Source: Acinetobacter gyllenbergii CIP 110306 = MTCC 11365 | Lineage (GTDB): Bacteria > Pseudomonadota > Gammaproteobacteria > Pseudomonadales > Moraxellaceae | Assembly (NCBI RefSeq): GCF_000413855.1 | Contig: NZ_ATGG01000020.1 | Coordinates: 115,673 to 179,672, forward strand | Reading direction: 5' to 3' | DNA: 64,000 bases | Shown: one piece after another, positions 30,583-38,924 of the stretch | How positions within the stretch are numbered: the first letter of the stretch is position 1 | Layout of the letters: each line of letters begins with the position of its first letter | The notes under the pieces: generated by a model | Told to the model about the DNA's origin: nothing | Databases searched by the model: none | The model's input: the letters and a program-made list of their open reading frames with translations, nothing else | Translations under genes and position numbers: made by a program

Positions 30583-31425
30583 AGAAAATTCTTTTATAAG
30601 TTTAAGCCCACGCTTTCCATCAAGAATATCAAATAAAAAATTAGTATATATTTTCCTAGTGATTCCTTTACGCTCTAAATCAATAATATTTTCATCTTCA
30701 GCCACTAATAAAATATAATTTAAATTACCAGACCTATCAAAAAATTCCTCAACATCATTACTATCAAATTTTTTCATCTCACTCTGGCAAAGTGGAAACA
30801 CGTATAGATAGATTAAAAATGCTAATCCATACCTAAAATTTGCTAAGGGCAAAAATACACACATGACCAATAATATTCTGTAAATTGACTGACCTATGCT
30901 TAAAGCAATTTTTCTTTGATTTTGATCATCTGCAATTCTTAATAAAATGATCAAGGCCGCTAATGCATCCAAATTTGCTAAGCGCTCTAATCTTCTTAAG
31001 TTTTTTCTTATCTCTAAAACCGAAATTAACTCCTTTTGATCATTCACTGATTTAAAAATGATTCGTTGAACATCCCAAGAAAGTTGGTTGACTCCAATCT
31101 CTACGAGCCAACTCAATGGCTTACGTCCTCTTATCGCCTCCCATAAAACATGATTGATAATCCTTGCTGTCCCTTCTACATGTTGATTTACTTTACAAAT
31201 AAGCTCGATGCCAGGCGTATGCCTTCCCAATTCATATTTTGTCCATTTATTGCGATGAAAACAATAACTCCCATCTTTTACAAAAGCTTCAGGTTCAAAG
31301 AACTTTTCTATCTGATAATTTGTAGGATTGGAGAAGTTTGTTTCTATATAGGCGTACCAAATAGTTGTACGAATAACATCAATCCAATCTCTTCTTAATC
31401 GTCTACTTCTTTTTTTTGTCTGCAT
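30571..31425 (-). CDS. Hypothetical protein with basic N-terminus
   Basis: 284-aa protein without a recognised family. The N-terminus is very basic (MQTKKRSRRLRRDW). Residues 60-120 contain WTKYELGRHTPGIELICKVNQHVEGTA, which has the look of a DNA-binding or adaptor segment but no clear helix-turn-helix. One or two hydrophobic stretches lie at about 180-212 (YRILLVMCVFLPLANFRYGLAFLIYLYVF), so the protein may be membrane-associated. It diverges from the next gene. Base composition is AT-rich like the rest of the island. Real gene status is supported by length and composition only. Confidence 0.55.
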   Translation of the reverse strand: MQTKKRSRRLRRDWIDVIRTTIWYAYIETNFSNPTNYQIEKFFEPEAFVKDGSYCFHRNKWTKYELGRHTPGIELICKVNQHVEGTARIINHVLWEAIRGRKPLSWLVEIGVNQLSWDVQRIIFKSVNDQKELISVLEIRKNLRRLERLANLDALAALIILLRIADDQNQRKIALSIGQSIYRILLVMCVFLPLANFRYGLAFLIYLYVFPLCQSEMKKFDSNDVEEFFDRSGNLNYILLVAEDENIIDLERKGITRKIYTNFLFDILDGKRGLKLIKEFSPSF

Positions 31426-31660
31426 GTTGCGGCGACCTCAACGCAACCATAATTAAATTATGATTATCTATTTAAAATTAAATGCTTATGCCAAAAAACT
31501 AGAGTAAACCTTAGCCACTCGGTTACTCCTGTTTTATTCTATTAAGAAGATATATGCTTTGGTTATGACGCTTTTAAGTTTTGCTATTCCATAACCATAA
31601 ATTAAGTAATAAATAACAAATTTACTTAATTTATAAAAAACCATCTATCTGAGGAAAATC

Positions 31661-32338
31661 ATGCAAGAAATAAAACCCCTTTTGGAACTGTTAAATCAAC
31701 TTGACCCCTTACCAGCAAAGAATAGAGAAACTCGTTGGGAAGGCCTTACTCGACAAGGCTATAAATATATGGCTGCTATTACAGGCATCTTATTTTTAAT
31801 ATTAATTATACTAGCTGTATGGCATAAGACATCACCTTTTTCGGATCAAGGAAGAGAAATTGCTATATGGATTGCTATATCAACCATATTTATACCAACA
31901 ATGTATATCATTATCGATATAGGCGTTGGTTTAGTATCTATATTTAAATTTAAATCGAGGAGTTTTGATTGGTTAATACTTGAAATTGCTCATGATAAAA
32001 AAGCAATCGAGTTATTAGCGAATTACAAAAAAGAAACTCTTTTAGAGGTGCAAGATTGGCTTCAGTTAAAATGCTCTCGACTCAATAATAGAATTTCAAC
32101 TTTTATCGGAAACTCTGATAAATATGCTGTGTTTTCATTAATAGGCTTAGGCTGGTCGGTATGGAAAGAATTGTCAAAGGTGCCCTCTAATAATGGAGAT
32201 ATAGTTCAAACTTTATTATTGTATGGCGCAGCTTTTCTTACAGGAATTGCTTTAGGTTCAATGATTGTTAACTATCAAATCCAAAGATACAACTACCAGT
32301 TAGAACTTATAAAATTTGTATTAAAGCAAAAAAATTAA
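31661..32338 (+). CDS. Hypothetical four-helix membrane protein
   Basis: 225-aa protein with predicted membrane helices at about 38-55, 66-92, 150-165 and 180-200. A soluble central segment (about 96-145) is rich in Lys and Glu (LEIAHDKKAIELLANYKKETLLEVQDWL). I do not recognise it. The ATG at 31661 follows TGAGG by nine bases. It ends in a strong terminator and belongs to the AT-rich accessory block. No partner gene is obvious; the 235-bp region upstream is shared with the divergent 284-aa gene. Confidence 0.65.
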   Translation: MQEIKPLLELLNQLDPLPAKNRETRWEGLTRQGYKYMAAITGILFLILIILAVWHKTSPFSDQGREIAIWIAISTIFIPTMYIIIDIGVGLVSIFKFKSRSFDWLILEIAHDKKAIELLANYKKETLLEVQDWLQLKCSRLNNRISTFIGNSDKYAVFSLIGLGWSVWKELSKVPSNNGDIVQTLLLYGAAFLTGIALGSMIVNYQIQRYNYQLELIKFVLKQKN

Positions 32339-32372
32339 AATAATAACTGTTATGCCATTCAATGCTACAAAG

Positions 32373-32398
32373 AAAGGTTGCCAAGAGCAACCTTTTTT
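32373..32398 (+). terminator. Rho-independent terminator
   Basis: Stem AAAGGTTGC / GCAACCTTT with loop CAAGA and a T6 tail; marks the right end of the AT-rich block. Confidence 0.85.
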
Positions 32399-32420
32399 AT
32401 TTATTAACTATCATTGTTGA

Positions 32421-32969
32421 TTATCTCCCCACCAACCATCCCTCCAACAACTTCCCTTTATCCACTTTATTGCCACTCAACAACTGCACCATTGCCCCAT
32501 CCACCAGAAACAAAAACATCTGTGCATCTGCTTTTCCAGTATGGATATCCGTCCTTGCCAACAACATATAAATTTCACGAATCAACCAGTTTCGGTACTC
32601 TACCACGATGTCATACGCCTTTGGATAACGGGTTTTAATTTCAAAAACTGCCCGAAACAATAAATGGTACATCCCTTCTACATCGGCATGTAAAAAGAAA
32701 ATCCGTTTCAGCCTTTCACGCCCCGATAAGTTTTTATTGGCATAGAGAATTGAACGGACTTCTTTCTTCAGTGCCGTCCTCTGCAAGCTCAACGTCATTT
32801 CAACCAAATGCTCTTTGGAGTGAAAATATTTATAAAAGGTGCCTTTGGCAATTTGTGACGCATCAATAATCAGATCGACCCCGACCTGATGAAAACCATC
32901 TTGGCTAAACAACGCTTGTGAAGTATCCAAGACTTTTAAAGCACGATAAGTCAAAGCAAAAGGTGGCAT
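32421..32969 (-). CDS. TetR-family transcriptional regulator
   Basis: 182-aa one-component regulator. The N-terminal helix-turn-helix is clear: QALFSQDGFHQVGVDLIIDASQIAKGTFYKYFHSKEHL, the standard TetR layout. The C-terminal ligand domain (about 65-182) is not diagnostic. The frame is open to a TTG at 33017, but the ATG at 32969, with GGAAA upstream and MPPFALTYRA as N-terminus, is a better start. Its target is unknown: the nearest divergent DNA is the non-coding segment at 33.1-33.45 kb rather than a gene. Confidence 0.82.
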   Translation of the reverse strand: MPPFALTYRALKVLDTSQALFSQDGFHQVGVDLIIDASQIAKGTFYKYFHSKEHLVEMTLSLQRTALKKEVRSILYANKNLSGRERLKRIFFLHADVEGMYHLLFRAVFEIKTRYPKAYDIVVEYRNWLIREIYMLLARTDIHTGKADAQMFLFLVDGAMVQLLSGNKVDKGKLLEGWLVGR

Positions 32970-33109
32970 ATCATTTCCATGATTGAATAATTTTTTGTTG
33001 TTGCTCAAACAGATCAAGCGGCCATTTATGCTGCAATAAGCAAAAAAAAGGCGTGCAAAGACCCGATAAGACGGCCTGAGCGCATCTCAAGTTTTATTGT
33101 TGATATGAT

Positions 33110-33450
33110 TTTTTAGTCGTGACGAAGTTACGCTTGAAAACCTAAGGGCAATCAAACGGTGTCAAAGACTAATTGAGAAGAATATAAAGACAGTGCATGG
33201 CCAACTCCTAAATCATTCGGAATACTGCCAAGACATAAAGATTATGGTGGCAGGGAGAAAGAGGGTTGACAGACTGAACCTAAGAATCAGCACGCCCGAA
33301 GGCGTCCCCCTTTCGCCCTACCGCTACAAAAGAGGGACGAACAAGTCTACATCAAAAAAACTAGGTTTTTCAATGCACTTAGGAAACGGTCTGTCAAAAC
33401 CGGCTGGCGATGTAGGCCAGCGCTTAAAGAATAATCAGTGGGTCTAAGGG
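33110..33450 (+). ncRNA. Structured non-coding segment, possible C4-like phage antisense RNA remnant
   Basis: The gap 33018-33578 contains no credible gene but is more GC-rich than its flanks and full of pairing. AGGGTT...AACCT lies at about 33263-33281, ACGCC-CGAA-GGCGT at 33292-33305, and CGTCCCCCTT with AAGAGGGACG (one mismatch) just after. GCTGGC...GCCAGC lies at about 33404-33422. TTGACAGAC at 33266-33274 is exactly complementary to GTCTGTCAA at 33389-33397. The combination (a G-rich ATTATGGTGGCAGG box, a TTGACAGAC antisense-like segment with a downstream complement, and a GCCC-GAA-GGC hairpin before a pyrimidine-rich tract) reminds me of the C4 antisense RNA of P1-type prophages. No phage genes surround it, so this is a hypothesis. 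Confidence 0.35.
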
Positions 33451-33578
33451 TGTCAATGCTACACTTTGGGCCAAATTAATTTTCTTATTATTTTTCAATC
33501 AATTAAATTATTTATTATTTTTAAATTATCATATAAATGTATTTTAATAATCAGCCAGTCGGCTTAAAGCACTCTGGT

Positions 33579-34070
33579 TTAAGCGACTTCGGTCTGCCCA
33601 ACTTGGTGATAAGCACGGTTAAAATACACCAAGCTTTGATCATGTCCACTTTGTTGAACCGCCACAATACGACAAATAAAAATGGTATGCGTTCCCACGT
33701 CCTGAATCTGATCAATCTCGCAATCGAAATTCACCAAGGCATCATCCAAAACTGGCGCACCTGTTTCCAACGCTGACCAAGCACCGTGTTTAAAACGTTC
33801 TTCTGGACTCAATTTAGAGGAAAAGGCTTTCGAAATATGCTGATGATCTGCGCTTAACACATTCACGCTCAGGATTTTATTGTCGACAAAATGCACATGC
33901 GAACTCGAAGCTCGATTCATGCATACCAATAAAGTCGGAGGCGTATCGGTGACGCTACATACAGCAGATGCAGTAAAGCCGTAACGACCAGACATACCTG
34001 TGGTGGTAATCACACTGACCGCACTGGTAAGTAAAGACATTGCATCTCTAAAATCTGTTGCTTCAACCAT
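33579..34070 (-). CDS. Flavin reductase-like FMN-binding protein
   Basis: 163-aa member of the short flavin reductase family (HpaC/FMN_red type), likely supplying reduced flavin from NAD(P)H. The split-barrel pattern is visible: SAVSVITTTGMSGRYGFTASAVCSVTDTPPTLLVCMNRASSSH near residues 14-56, and AWSALETGAPVLDDALVNFDCEI in the second half. The frame extends to a TTG at 34085, but the ATG at 34070 has GAGGAG eight bases upstream. It lies 87 nt after mesD on the same strand, so it may feed the mesD/mesX methionine system, which is reported to need oxygen. That link is inferred from location. Confidence 0.8.
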   Translation of the reverse strand: MVEATDFRDAMSLLTSAVSVITTTGMSGRYGFTASAVCSVTDTPPTLLVCMNRASSSHVHFVDNKILSVNVLSADHQHISKAFSSKLSPEERFKHGAWSALETGAPVLDDALVNFDCEIDQIQDVGTHTIFICRIVAVQQSGHDQSLVYFNRAYHQVGQTEVA

Positions 34071-34110
34071 CACTCTACTCCTCAATTAAACCCGAGCTTG
34101 GGGATAGTGC

Positions 34111-34134
34111 AAAGGGCGCACCTACTCGCCCTTT
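34111..34134 (-). terminator. Hairpin between mesD and flavin reductase
   Basis: Perfect 8-bp stem AAAGGGCG / CGCCCTTT with an 8-nt loop in the 87-nt spacer. No T-run on the minus strand, so an attenuating or processing role is more likely than full termination. Confidence 0.4.
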
Positions 34135-34157
34135 CCACCTCTCGACCTCAGTGCATT

Positions 34158-35189
34158 TTAGCCTTGCAGTTCTCGACGAATAATTTCTGCACCTGCACTC
34201 AATGCATTCAGCTTGCCACGCGCAACATCACGCGCCAAAGGTGCCATACCGCAGTTGGTTGATGGATACAGTTTATCAGCATCGACAAATTGCAGTGCTT
34301 TACGTAAGGTATCGGCAACTTCTTCTGGTGTTTCTACCGTGTTGCTGGCCACATCAATCGCACCTACCATCACCTTTTTACCGCGAATCAATTCAATTAG
34401 ATCCATCGGCACACGTGAGTTGTGACATTCGAGTGAGATGATATCAAGTTTTGACTGCTGTAGCTTTGGAAAAGCCTCTTCATATTGACGCCATTCTGAA
34501 CCGAGGGTCTTTTTCCAGTCGGTATTGGCTTTAATGCCATAACCATAGCAAATGTGCACCGCAGTTTCACACTTCAAACCCTCAAGCGCACGCTCTAAAG
34601 TCGCCACACCCCAGTCATTCACTTCATCAAAGAACACGTTAAATGCAGGCTCATCGAACTGGATAATATCCACGCCCGCCGCTTCTAACTCTTTGGCTTC
34701 TTCATTCAAGATTTTGGCAAATTCCCACGCCAGTTTTTCACGACTTTTATAATGTGCATCATACAACGTATCAATCATGGTCATTGGTCCTGGCAACGCC
34801 CATTTGATTGGTTGATTGGTCTGCTGACGTAAGAACTTGGCATCTTCCACAAAAACTGGCTTTTGACGCGATACCGCACCGACCACAGTCGGAACACTAG
34901 CATCATAACGATTACGGATACGCACCGTTTCACGTTTCTCAAAATCAACACCTGTCAAATGCTCAATAAATGTTGTCACAAAGTGCTGACGGGTTTGCTC
35001 GCCGTCGCTGACAATATCAATCCCTGCCACTTGCTGTTCATGCAAAGACAAACGCAATGCATCCTGTTTACCTTCAATCAAACCTTGCTCTTGCAGTTTC
35101 CACGGCGACCAAAGTTTTTCAGGCTCTGCCAGCCAAGACGGTTTCGGTAAGCTACCCGCAGTCGACGTTGGTAATAATATTTTCATCAT
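34158..35189 (-). CDS. mesD: Core-MetE-type folate-independent methionine synthase
   Basis: Methyltransferase with the C-terminal MetE barrel only (343 aa against about 755 in MetE), making methionine from homocysteine. Family features: LPTSTAGSLPKPSWL at the N-terminus, DGEQTRQHFVTTF (about 60-72), DIIQFDEPAFNVF (about 173-185), and zinc-ligand regions HICYGYG (about 213) and STNCGMAPLARD (about 317-328). With the DUF1852 protein upstream, this is the MesD/MesX pair described in Acinetobacter baylyi, which needs oxygen and does not use methyltetrahydrofolate. The start is the ATG at 35189 behind AAGG; a TTG at 35192 is less likely. Its methyl donor in this organism cannot be read from sequence. 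Confidence 0.88.
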   Translation of the reverse strand: MMKILLPTSTAGSLPKPSWLAEPEKLWSPWKLQEQGLIEGKQDALRLSLHEQQVAGIDIVSDGEQTRQHFVTTFIEHLTGVDFEKRETVRIRNRYDASVPTVVGAVSRQKPVFVEDAKFLRQQTNQPIKWALPGPMTMIDTLYDAHYKSREKLAWEFAKILNEEAKELEAAGVDIIQFDEPAFNVFFDEVNDWGVATLERALEGLKCETAVHICYGYGIKANTDWKKTLGSEWRQYEEAFPKLQQSKLDIISLECHNSRVPMDLIELIRGKKVMVGAIDVASNTVETPEEVADTLRKALQFVDADKLYPSTNCGMAPLARDVARGKLNALSAGAEIIRRELQG

Positions 35190-35213
35190 CAATAACCTTA
35201 TATTTTCAATAAA

Positions 35214-36227
35214 TTAGTGCGCGTAACTTTTTTGCGAGTTGCTTTGTGCTGCATAACTGGCAGACCACTGTTCCAGAATGGTTTGATAAGGTTTGATAAA
35301 TTGTTCTTCAACAAATTTGCCTTGTTCAATCGCCAAACGACTACGTTCTTCTCGGTCATAGACGATGCGAGTCAGTGAATAATCTTGGTTGCTCAAACTT
35401 GGTTGATAGGATTTACCTGCCACTGAATTGGCATTGTAAATTTCAGGACGGTAAATCTTCTGGAAACTTTCCATGGTGCTGATGGTGCTGATCAATTCCA
35501 AATTGCTGTAGTCCGCCAATAAATCCCCAGAGAAATAGAAGGCCAACGGCGCAACACTATTTGGCGGCATGAAATAACGCACTTTTAAGCCCATTTTCTG
35601 GAAATACTCATCCGTTAATGAATATTCATCTTGCAGATATTCCGTACCCAATACTGGATGTTGGTTTTCAGTACGTTGATAGACCTTGCTGCTGGAAACA
35701 CTGAGGCAGATCACAGGCGGTTTTTTAAAGTTTGCCTTATAAGTCTCTGACTCAATAAAGCTCTTAAATAAGTTGCCATGTAAGTCGCCGAAATTCTCTG
35801 GTGTGCTAAATCCAGACTGGTTTTTATTATGCTCAAGCAATAACACACTGAAATCATAATCACGTACATAAGAAGAGAAGTTATTGCCCACAATACCTTC
35901 AATACGCTCATTGTTTTTTTGATCAACAATATTGGTTTTTAAAATTTCAATCAAAGGCAATGCATTGCTATCAGTACCCGCTTCAACCTTCATCTCAACA
36001 GAAATAATCTCAAGCTCGACCGCATAACGATCGCCTTCTGGATTATCCCAATGCGCCAAGGTATTGAAACGATTGTCGATCATTTTTAGGGTATTACGCA
36101 GATTCTCTTGGCGGCTTTGACCACGAGCCAAATTGGCAAAGTTGGTTGTAATACGGGTATTTTCTGATGGGTAATAGTTCTCATCAAAACGAATACTCTT
36201 GATCGTAAAATTAAATGCGCTACTCAT
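35214..36227 (-). CDS. mesX: DUF1852 protein, MesD partner
   Basis: 337-aa soluble protein of the DUF1852 family, required with MesD for methionine synthesis in A. baylyi. It has no signal peptide or membrane segment. Distinct features are the N-terminal FTIKSIRFDENYYPSENTRITTNFANLARG and a central PPVICLSVSSSKVYQRTENQHPVLGTEYLQDEYSL. Its stop is 24 nt before the mesD ATG, and it is the first gene of the unit, downstream of a MetR-type palindrome. Its biochemical role is not settled; involvement of reduced flavin and oxygen would fit the flavin reductase gene next door but is inferred. Confidence 0.88.
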   Translation of the reverse strand: MSSAFNFTIKSIRFDENYYPSENTRITTNFANLARGQSRQENLRNTLKMIDNRFNTLAHWDNPEGDRYAVELEIISVEMKVEAGTDSNALPLIEILKTNIVDQKNNERIEGIVGNNFSSYVRDYDFSVLLLEHNKNQSGFSTPENFGDLHGNLFKSFIESETYKANFKKPPVICLSVSSSKVYQRTENQHPVLGTEYLQDEYSLTDEYFQKMGLKVRYFMPPNSVAPLAFYFSGDLLADYSNLELISTISTMESFQKIYRPEIYNANSVAGKSYQPSLSNQDYSLTRIVYDREERSRLAIEQGKFVEEQFIKPYQTILEQWSASYAAQSNSQKSYAH

Positions 36228-36331
36228 TTTAATCCGCCACCCTAATTTCTGAGATAAATCTGAATTTCTGTATAGAGTGATTTATACCGTAATCATTAGC
36301 TGAATAAAAATGATTTAATCTAAGTCCAAAA

Positions 36332-36344
36332 TGAATGAAATTCA
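36332..36344 (-). promoter_or_regulatory. Candidate MetR operator upstream of mesX
   Basis: TGAATGAAATTCA matches the MetR consensus TGAA-N5-TTCA exactly. It lies 105-117 nt before the mesX ATG. A possible -10 (TATAAA on the minus strand near 36283-36278) is about 55 bp closer to the gene, a suitable distance for an activator of the LysR family. Confidence 0.5.
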
Positions 36345-36564
36345 CGTTAAGAAATTTGCTGAGATGAAAATGGCTCAGTATCCTCGATTGATGGTAATTT
36401 TGCAGATGAATATCACTTAGGGGATTTTGGGCGGATATAGACAAACCATAGGACAAAAACTCCAGTTCAATTAATTAAAAATCAATACGATACCAATAAA
36501 AATTACATAAGGGCTGAATCAATCGACTGGACATAACAAGCAAGCTGTATTAATTGATCAAACT

Positions 36565-36592
36565 GTGAATAGCTCTCATTCTCAACTATAAT
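36565..36592 (+). promoter_or_regulatory. Candidate Fur-regulated promoter of the TonB receptor
   Basis: A perfect -10 TATAAT lies at 36587-36592 with TGTGAA at 36564-36569, 17 bp upstream. The spacer, read on the minus strand (36583-36565), gives GAGAATGAGAGCTATTCAC, which matches the 19-bp Fur consensus at 12 positions, so iron repression is plausible. Confidence 0.5.
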
Positions 36593-36639
36593 TCAGACCA
36601 ATTAAAAAGCAATCTCAGGCTGAGATCAAAGGACAGAAG

Positions 36640-38869
36640 ATGAAAAAAGATCGTGTATTTAATCGAAAAAAACAAGCCAGACCTCTTATTCCCCTTCTCT
36701 CTATCGGTGGATTTATCTTATTTTCAAACTCATCTTTTGCAGCAACGCCTGCTGAAGTTGCCAATCAAGATCAGCCCTCCGAAGTGCTGCCGACCATTAG
36801 CATTACGGCATCGCGTGCAGATGAATTGTCCTCTTCGGCCAAACAAGTCACCAAGCTCGATGAAAAACAAATCGAGCTGTTAAAAAATGCCTCATCAGGC
36901 AACATCGCCACCGTATTAGCAAAAGTCGTTCCGGGATTATCCGATTCCAGTCGCACCATTACCGATTATGGACAAACCCTACGCGGTCGTAATGCGCTGA
37001 TCTTGGTCGATGGTGTTCCGATGAATCTTACCCGTGATACCTCAAGGGGGCTTTCTGCGATTGATCCTGAAAGTATTAGCAGTATCGAAGTGATTCGTGG
37101 CAGTAATGCGATTTATGGCAGTGGTGCAGCTGGGGGGACCATTTCGATTACAACCAAAGCGGCTGGTGGCGAACCGAGCGCGAAAACAGTCATTGGTTTA
37201 CAAAGCGGCTTAACCAATCTTCGTACTGATGCCTTAAGTGGTGACATCCATCAATATTTCTCTGGCAGCCTGAATAACTTCGACTATGCCTTAGACTTTG
37301 GTTATCAACGTATTGGCAGTCCATACGATGCACGTGGCAGACGGGTTGCGCCTGAACCCAGTCAAGGTGACCTATTTGATGCCGATGCCTATAGCATCGG
37401 TAGCAAATTTGGCTATCATCTGGATGACAATCAATATCTTCAGTTTGCAGCAAATTATTATAATGCTGAACAAGACTCGGACTATGCCTCTGATCCAAGT
37501 GTGGCTCAACTGCCAGCGGGGACTGTGCCTGCGAAGGCAATCAAAGGTCTGAAATTAAAAGACCAAAATAAAAACGAAAATCAGATCTACAATTTGACCT
37601 ATAGCCATCAAGATTTCTTCGGCAATAAAGTCGATGCGCAACTGTATTATCGTGACTTTTTTACCCGCTTTGCACCCTTTGATGCGCGTAAAGTCGCAAC
37701 CCGTGGCGGACAAGTCGATCAGGTCTATCAAGAAAATAATGTGCTGGGCAGCCGTTTAACCGTGAATACACCGCTTGCGTTTTTAGGCGACACTTCGCTG
37801 GTTTGGGGCGGTGATTTCAGCCGTGAAAAAAGTGAAATGCCCTTAGATACCTTCGACCCGAAAATTTATGACCAGTCAGGTGGTCTGGAATTTGTCAAAA
37901 ATGGCAAACTGATTTACTTACCTGAGCTCACCACGCAAAGTATCGGTGGATTTGCGCAATTGAAGCACCATTTCAATGAGCAATGGTCAGCAGAAATCGG
38001 CACACGTTATGAAGACAGTTATGCCAAAATTGACAGCTTTATTCCCTTGTCTCAACTCGGCAAAGCCAATCCTTATACGGTTCAAGGCGGTAAAGTCAAA
38101 GCAGACGCATGGCTTTACAATGCCAATGTCAGCTTTGCACCTACAGATGCACACTCGATTTATGCCTCCTTTAATCAGGGTTTCCAACTCCCCGATGTTG
38201 GTGTCATCATCCGTAATGCAGGGGTAGGTTTCGACTTAGGTTCTTCTTTCTTAGAACCTGTCAAAGTGGATAATTATGAGCTTGGCTGGAATGGTCATTT
38301 TAATCATTTTAGTTCTAGTTTAGCGGTATTCCACTCCACTTCTGATCTGGGGGGGGGTGCAATCCTTTAATAATGGACTGGTGCTTGCGCGAACCAAAGA
38401 AAAAGTGACTGGTGTAGAAGCGACCCTTGATTATCTTGAAGATGCCAAAGTCTGGGGTGCTGGTGGGAGTGTGACGTGGATGAAAGGACGCGAAACCCCT
38501 CAAAATACCCATACTGAGCAAGATATGACTGGTTACCGTATCCCACCATTAAAAGTCACAGGCTATATTTCTTATAGTCCGACAGATACTTGGACCAACC
38601 GCATTCAAGCCACTTATTTTGGCGCAGAGGATTATCGTTTGAATGGCGTAAATAGCTTTGGACGTTATGATGTCAAATCTTATACCACCGCTGATTTACT
38701 CAGTAGCTTTGCACTGAACAAGAAAGATACGATGACCATCGGTATCGAAAATATGTTTAACAAGCAATATTACCCGCTGTATAGCCAACTGATGAGAAAC
38801 AGCAACAATACCAGTCATTTACTCGCAAATGGCATTACGCTGAAAGTGTCTTATAGCCATAAATGGTAA
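36640..38869 (+). pseudogene. IutA-like TonB-dependent siderophore receptor, frameshifted at a G9 tract
   Basis: Outer-membrane receptor for a ferric siderophore, probably hydroxamate type by its IutA-like plug. It has a signal peptide (cleavage after SSFA, residue about 34), a plug domain at about 50-175 (SRTITDYGQTLRGRNALILVDGVPM, IEVIRGSNAIYGSGAAGGTISITTK), then a 22-strand barrel. The frame stops at 38370 just after nine G at 38349-38357 (DLGGGAIL-stop). With eight G it reads DLGGVQSFNNGLVL and continues to 38869, giving 742 aa with a normal C-terminal strand ending in SYSHKW. The gene is thus off in this sequence and could switch on by slippage. A base-calling error is the main alternative. 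Confidence 0.85.
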
Positions 38870-38883
38870 ATTCGAATCAATGA

Positions 38884-38910
38884 GAAACCGTCATAAATGA
38901 CGGTTTCTTT
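38884..38910 (+). terminator. Terminator after the TonB receptor
   Basis: Ten-base perfect stem GAAACCGTCA / TGACGGTTTC with loop TAAA, 15 nt after the receptor stop, followed by TTTCTC. The convergent lipoprotein gene ends just beyond, so the hairpin can serve both. Confidence 0.75.
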
Positions 38911-38924
38911 CTCAAGCTCATTCA

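Noticed and set aside
33193..33447. 84-codon frame in the structured segment
   Set aside because: No ribosome site, no family resemblance, and the DNA is better explained by paired RNA-like elements.
36229..36456. 75-codon minus-strand frame upstream of mesX
   Set aside because: It lies over the candidate promoter and MetR site and has no protein-like signature.
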